64,000 nt of DNA. Source: Galbibacter orientalis DSM 19592. GTDB taxonomy: Bacteria; Bacteroidota; Bacteroidia; Flavobacteriales; Flavobacteriaceae. A program made the position numbers and the translations under genes. The stretch lies in assembly GCF_000260115.1 (NCBI RefSeq), contig NZ_JH651379.1:1054001-1118000 (forward strand), in the 5' to 3' direction. Positions within the stretch are counted from its first letter, which is position 1, and every line of letters begins with the position of its first letter. The notes beneath the pieces were generated by a model. That model made no database searches. It was given only the letters and a program-made list of their open reading frames with translations, and was not told where the DNA came from. Shown piece by piece: positions 63,337 through 64,000 of the stretch.

Positions 63337-64000
63337 TTATAAAACTCCATTAGCTTCCACCCATTTAAAAATATGTGGATCTTGGGGAGTAGACATTCTT
63401 TCTGAAATACGTTTTAATCTTTCAGGTAATCTTACTAGGTAATCTCTAGCTTTTTCACCTTTATCATTTAACTCTCTAATTTTATCGATTTCCCAATATT
63501 GGTTTAATCGATCTAAAATATTGATATAATCAAAAGTTGTGTAAACACCTAGGCGTTGTGCCGCATTAGAGAAGTTTTCAAAAGCACTTCCAATATGGTC
63601 TCCAGATTCCCTAACAAATTGTGCTGGCATTACAATTTTTCGCTTCATCATATCAGCAAAGGCAATCATCATTTCACTAGGGTCGTAATCAAAAATAATT
63701 TTTACAAACTCACGGTATGCCAAATGGTGTCTCATCTCATCTCCAGCAATTATGTTACACATTTTTGCCAACATAGGGTTTCCTTTCTTCTTAGCTAATT
63801 GTCCCACTCTTTTATGAGAAATATTGGTAGCCAATTCTTGGAAAGAAGTATAAACAAAGTTTTTATATGGGTCTCTTCCGGTACCTATATCAAAACCATC
63901 AGCAATCATATGTTGTGTAGTAACTTCAATTTCTTTCATGTTCACACGGCCAGAGAGGTATAAATATTTATTTAAAACATCTCCATGTCTGTTCTCTTCT
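63337..64000 (-). CDS. Acyl-ACP desaturase (FAB2-type diiron), N-terminus cut by window
   Basis: The frame is open from the stop at 63337 to the right edge, so the N-terminus lies outside the window. Reading in, the sequence begins EENRHGDVLNKYLYLSGRVNM, the first diiron E-E-x-x-H motif of soluble stearoyl-ACP desaturases. The second motif is GDEMRHHLAYREF. The protein inserts a double bond in acyl chains bound to acyl carrier protein and needs ferredoxin. The GTG at 63945 is an internal valine, not a start. Confidence 0.93.
   Translation of the reverse strand, partial: EENRHGDVLNKYLYLSGRVNMKEIEVTTQHMIADGFDIGTGRDPYKNFVYTSFQELATNISHKRVGQLAKKKGNPMLAKMCNIIAGDEMRHHLAYREFVKIIFDYDPSEMMIAFADMMKRKIVMPAQFVRESGDHIGSAFENFSNAAQRLGVYTTFDYINILDRLNQYWEIDKIRELNDKGEKARDYLVRLPERLKRISERMSTPQDPHIFKWVEANGVL

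Noticed and set aside
1-64000. tRNA, rRNA, prophage or complete insertion sequence
   Set aside because: No T-loop/acceptor pairs, rRNA-like stretches, integrase, transposase or phage structural genes were recognised on either strand.

Overview
The window looks like chromosome of a marine-type member of the Flavobacteriaceae (Bacteroidota). It is AT-rich. Many genes are preceded by the Bacteroidota -7 promoter element TAnnTTTG rather than by clear Shine-Dalgarno sites. The gene families are typical of the group: DUF3078 and DUF3109 proteins, a TonB receptor with a carboxypeptidase-regulatory-like N-terminus, TlpA/DUF4369 and alpha-2-macroglobulin lipoproteins, and bacilliredoxin. I see no rRNA, tRNA, CRISPR array, prophage or complete insertion sequence.

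Layout. 1-8.2 kb: the 5' part of a carboxy-terminal processing protease, dCMP deaminase, a HupE/UreJ membrane protein and a PepSY membrane protein, then an envelope set (CrtO-like membrane protein, TlpA thioredoxin lipoprotein, second S41 peptidase) and a TerB/J-domain protein. 8.5-11 kb: a plus-strand run of bacilliredoxin, low-molecular-weight phosphatase, PlsC and an HD hydrolase. 11-15 kb: a histidine kinase/enoyl-CoA hydratase operon and a MarC/small membrane protein/flavoprotein operon. 15-20 kb: DUF3109, nrdB-nrdA and an NmrA-like reductase. 20.7-26.5 kb: a PhyH dioxygenase divergent from an AraC regulator, then a phosphate porin and PiT transporter pair. 26.8-39.9 kb: housekeeping genes (dgt, DUF3078, dxs, tadA, cold-shock protein, ClC channel, aspS, yicC, gmk, nadD) plus small membrane ORFs. 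40-45 kb: a Kbp-like LysM protein, gpsA, two unknown proteins and glpD. 46-55 kb: the pbpC plus alpha-2-macroglobulin envelope-defence pair and an isoaspartyl peptidase. 55.6-64 kb: an unknown protein with a DUF2335 protein, 3-hydroxyanthranilate dioxygenase, a TonB receptor/PepSY operon, an ALDH7-like aldehyde dehydrogenase, and the 3' part of an acyl-ACP desaturase.

How the genes work together. Nucleotide metabolism is well represented (dCMP deaminase, ribonucleotide reductase, dGTPase, guanylate kinase), as is glycerol-3-phosphate and phospholipid metabolism (gpsA, glpD, plsC). Phosphate uptake (porin + PiT) and a probable iron-uptake set (TonB receptor + PepSY protein) are each encoded as adjacent pairs.

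The least explained content is not in the large genes. It is several families of interspersed non-coding repeats: a 436-bp element with 18-bp terminal inverted repeats, a 245-bp element with 18-bp terminal inverted repeats and an internal array of a 14-bp palindrome-related unit, and four copies of a roughly 125-bp repeat. Other unexplained items are candidate structured RNAs and operators in intergenic regions, small membrane ORFs below usual annotation cut-offs (one apparently frameshifted), and a group of genes whose -7 element lies only 4-5 nt before the start codon. I did not find a clear new multi-gene system; the unknown/DUF2335 pair is the best candidate for an uncharacterised module.
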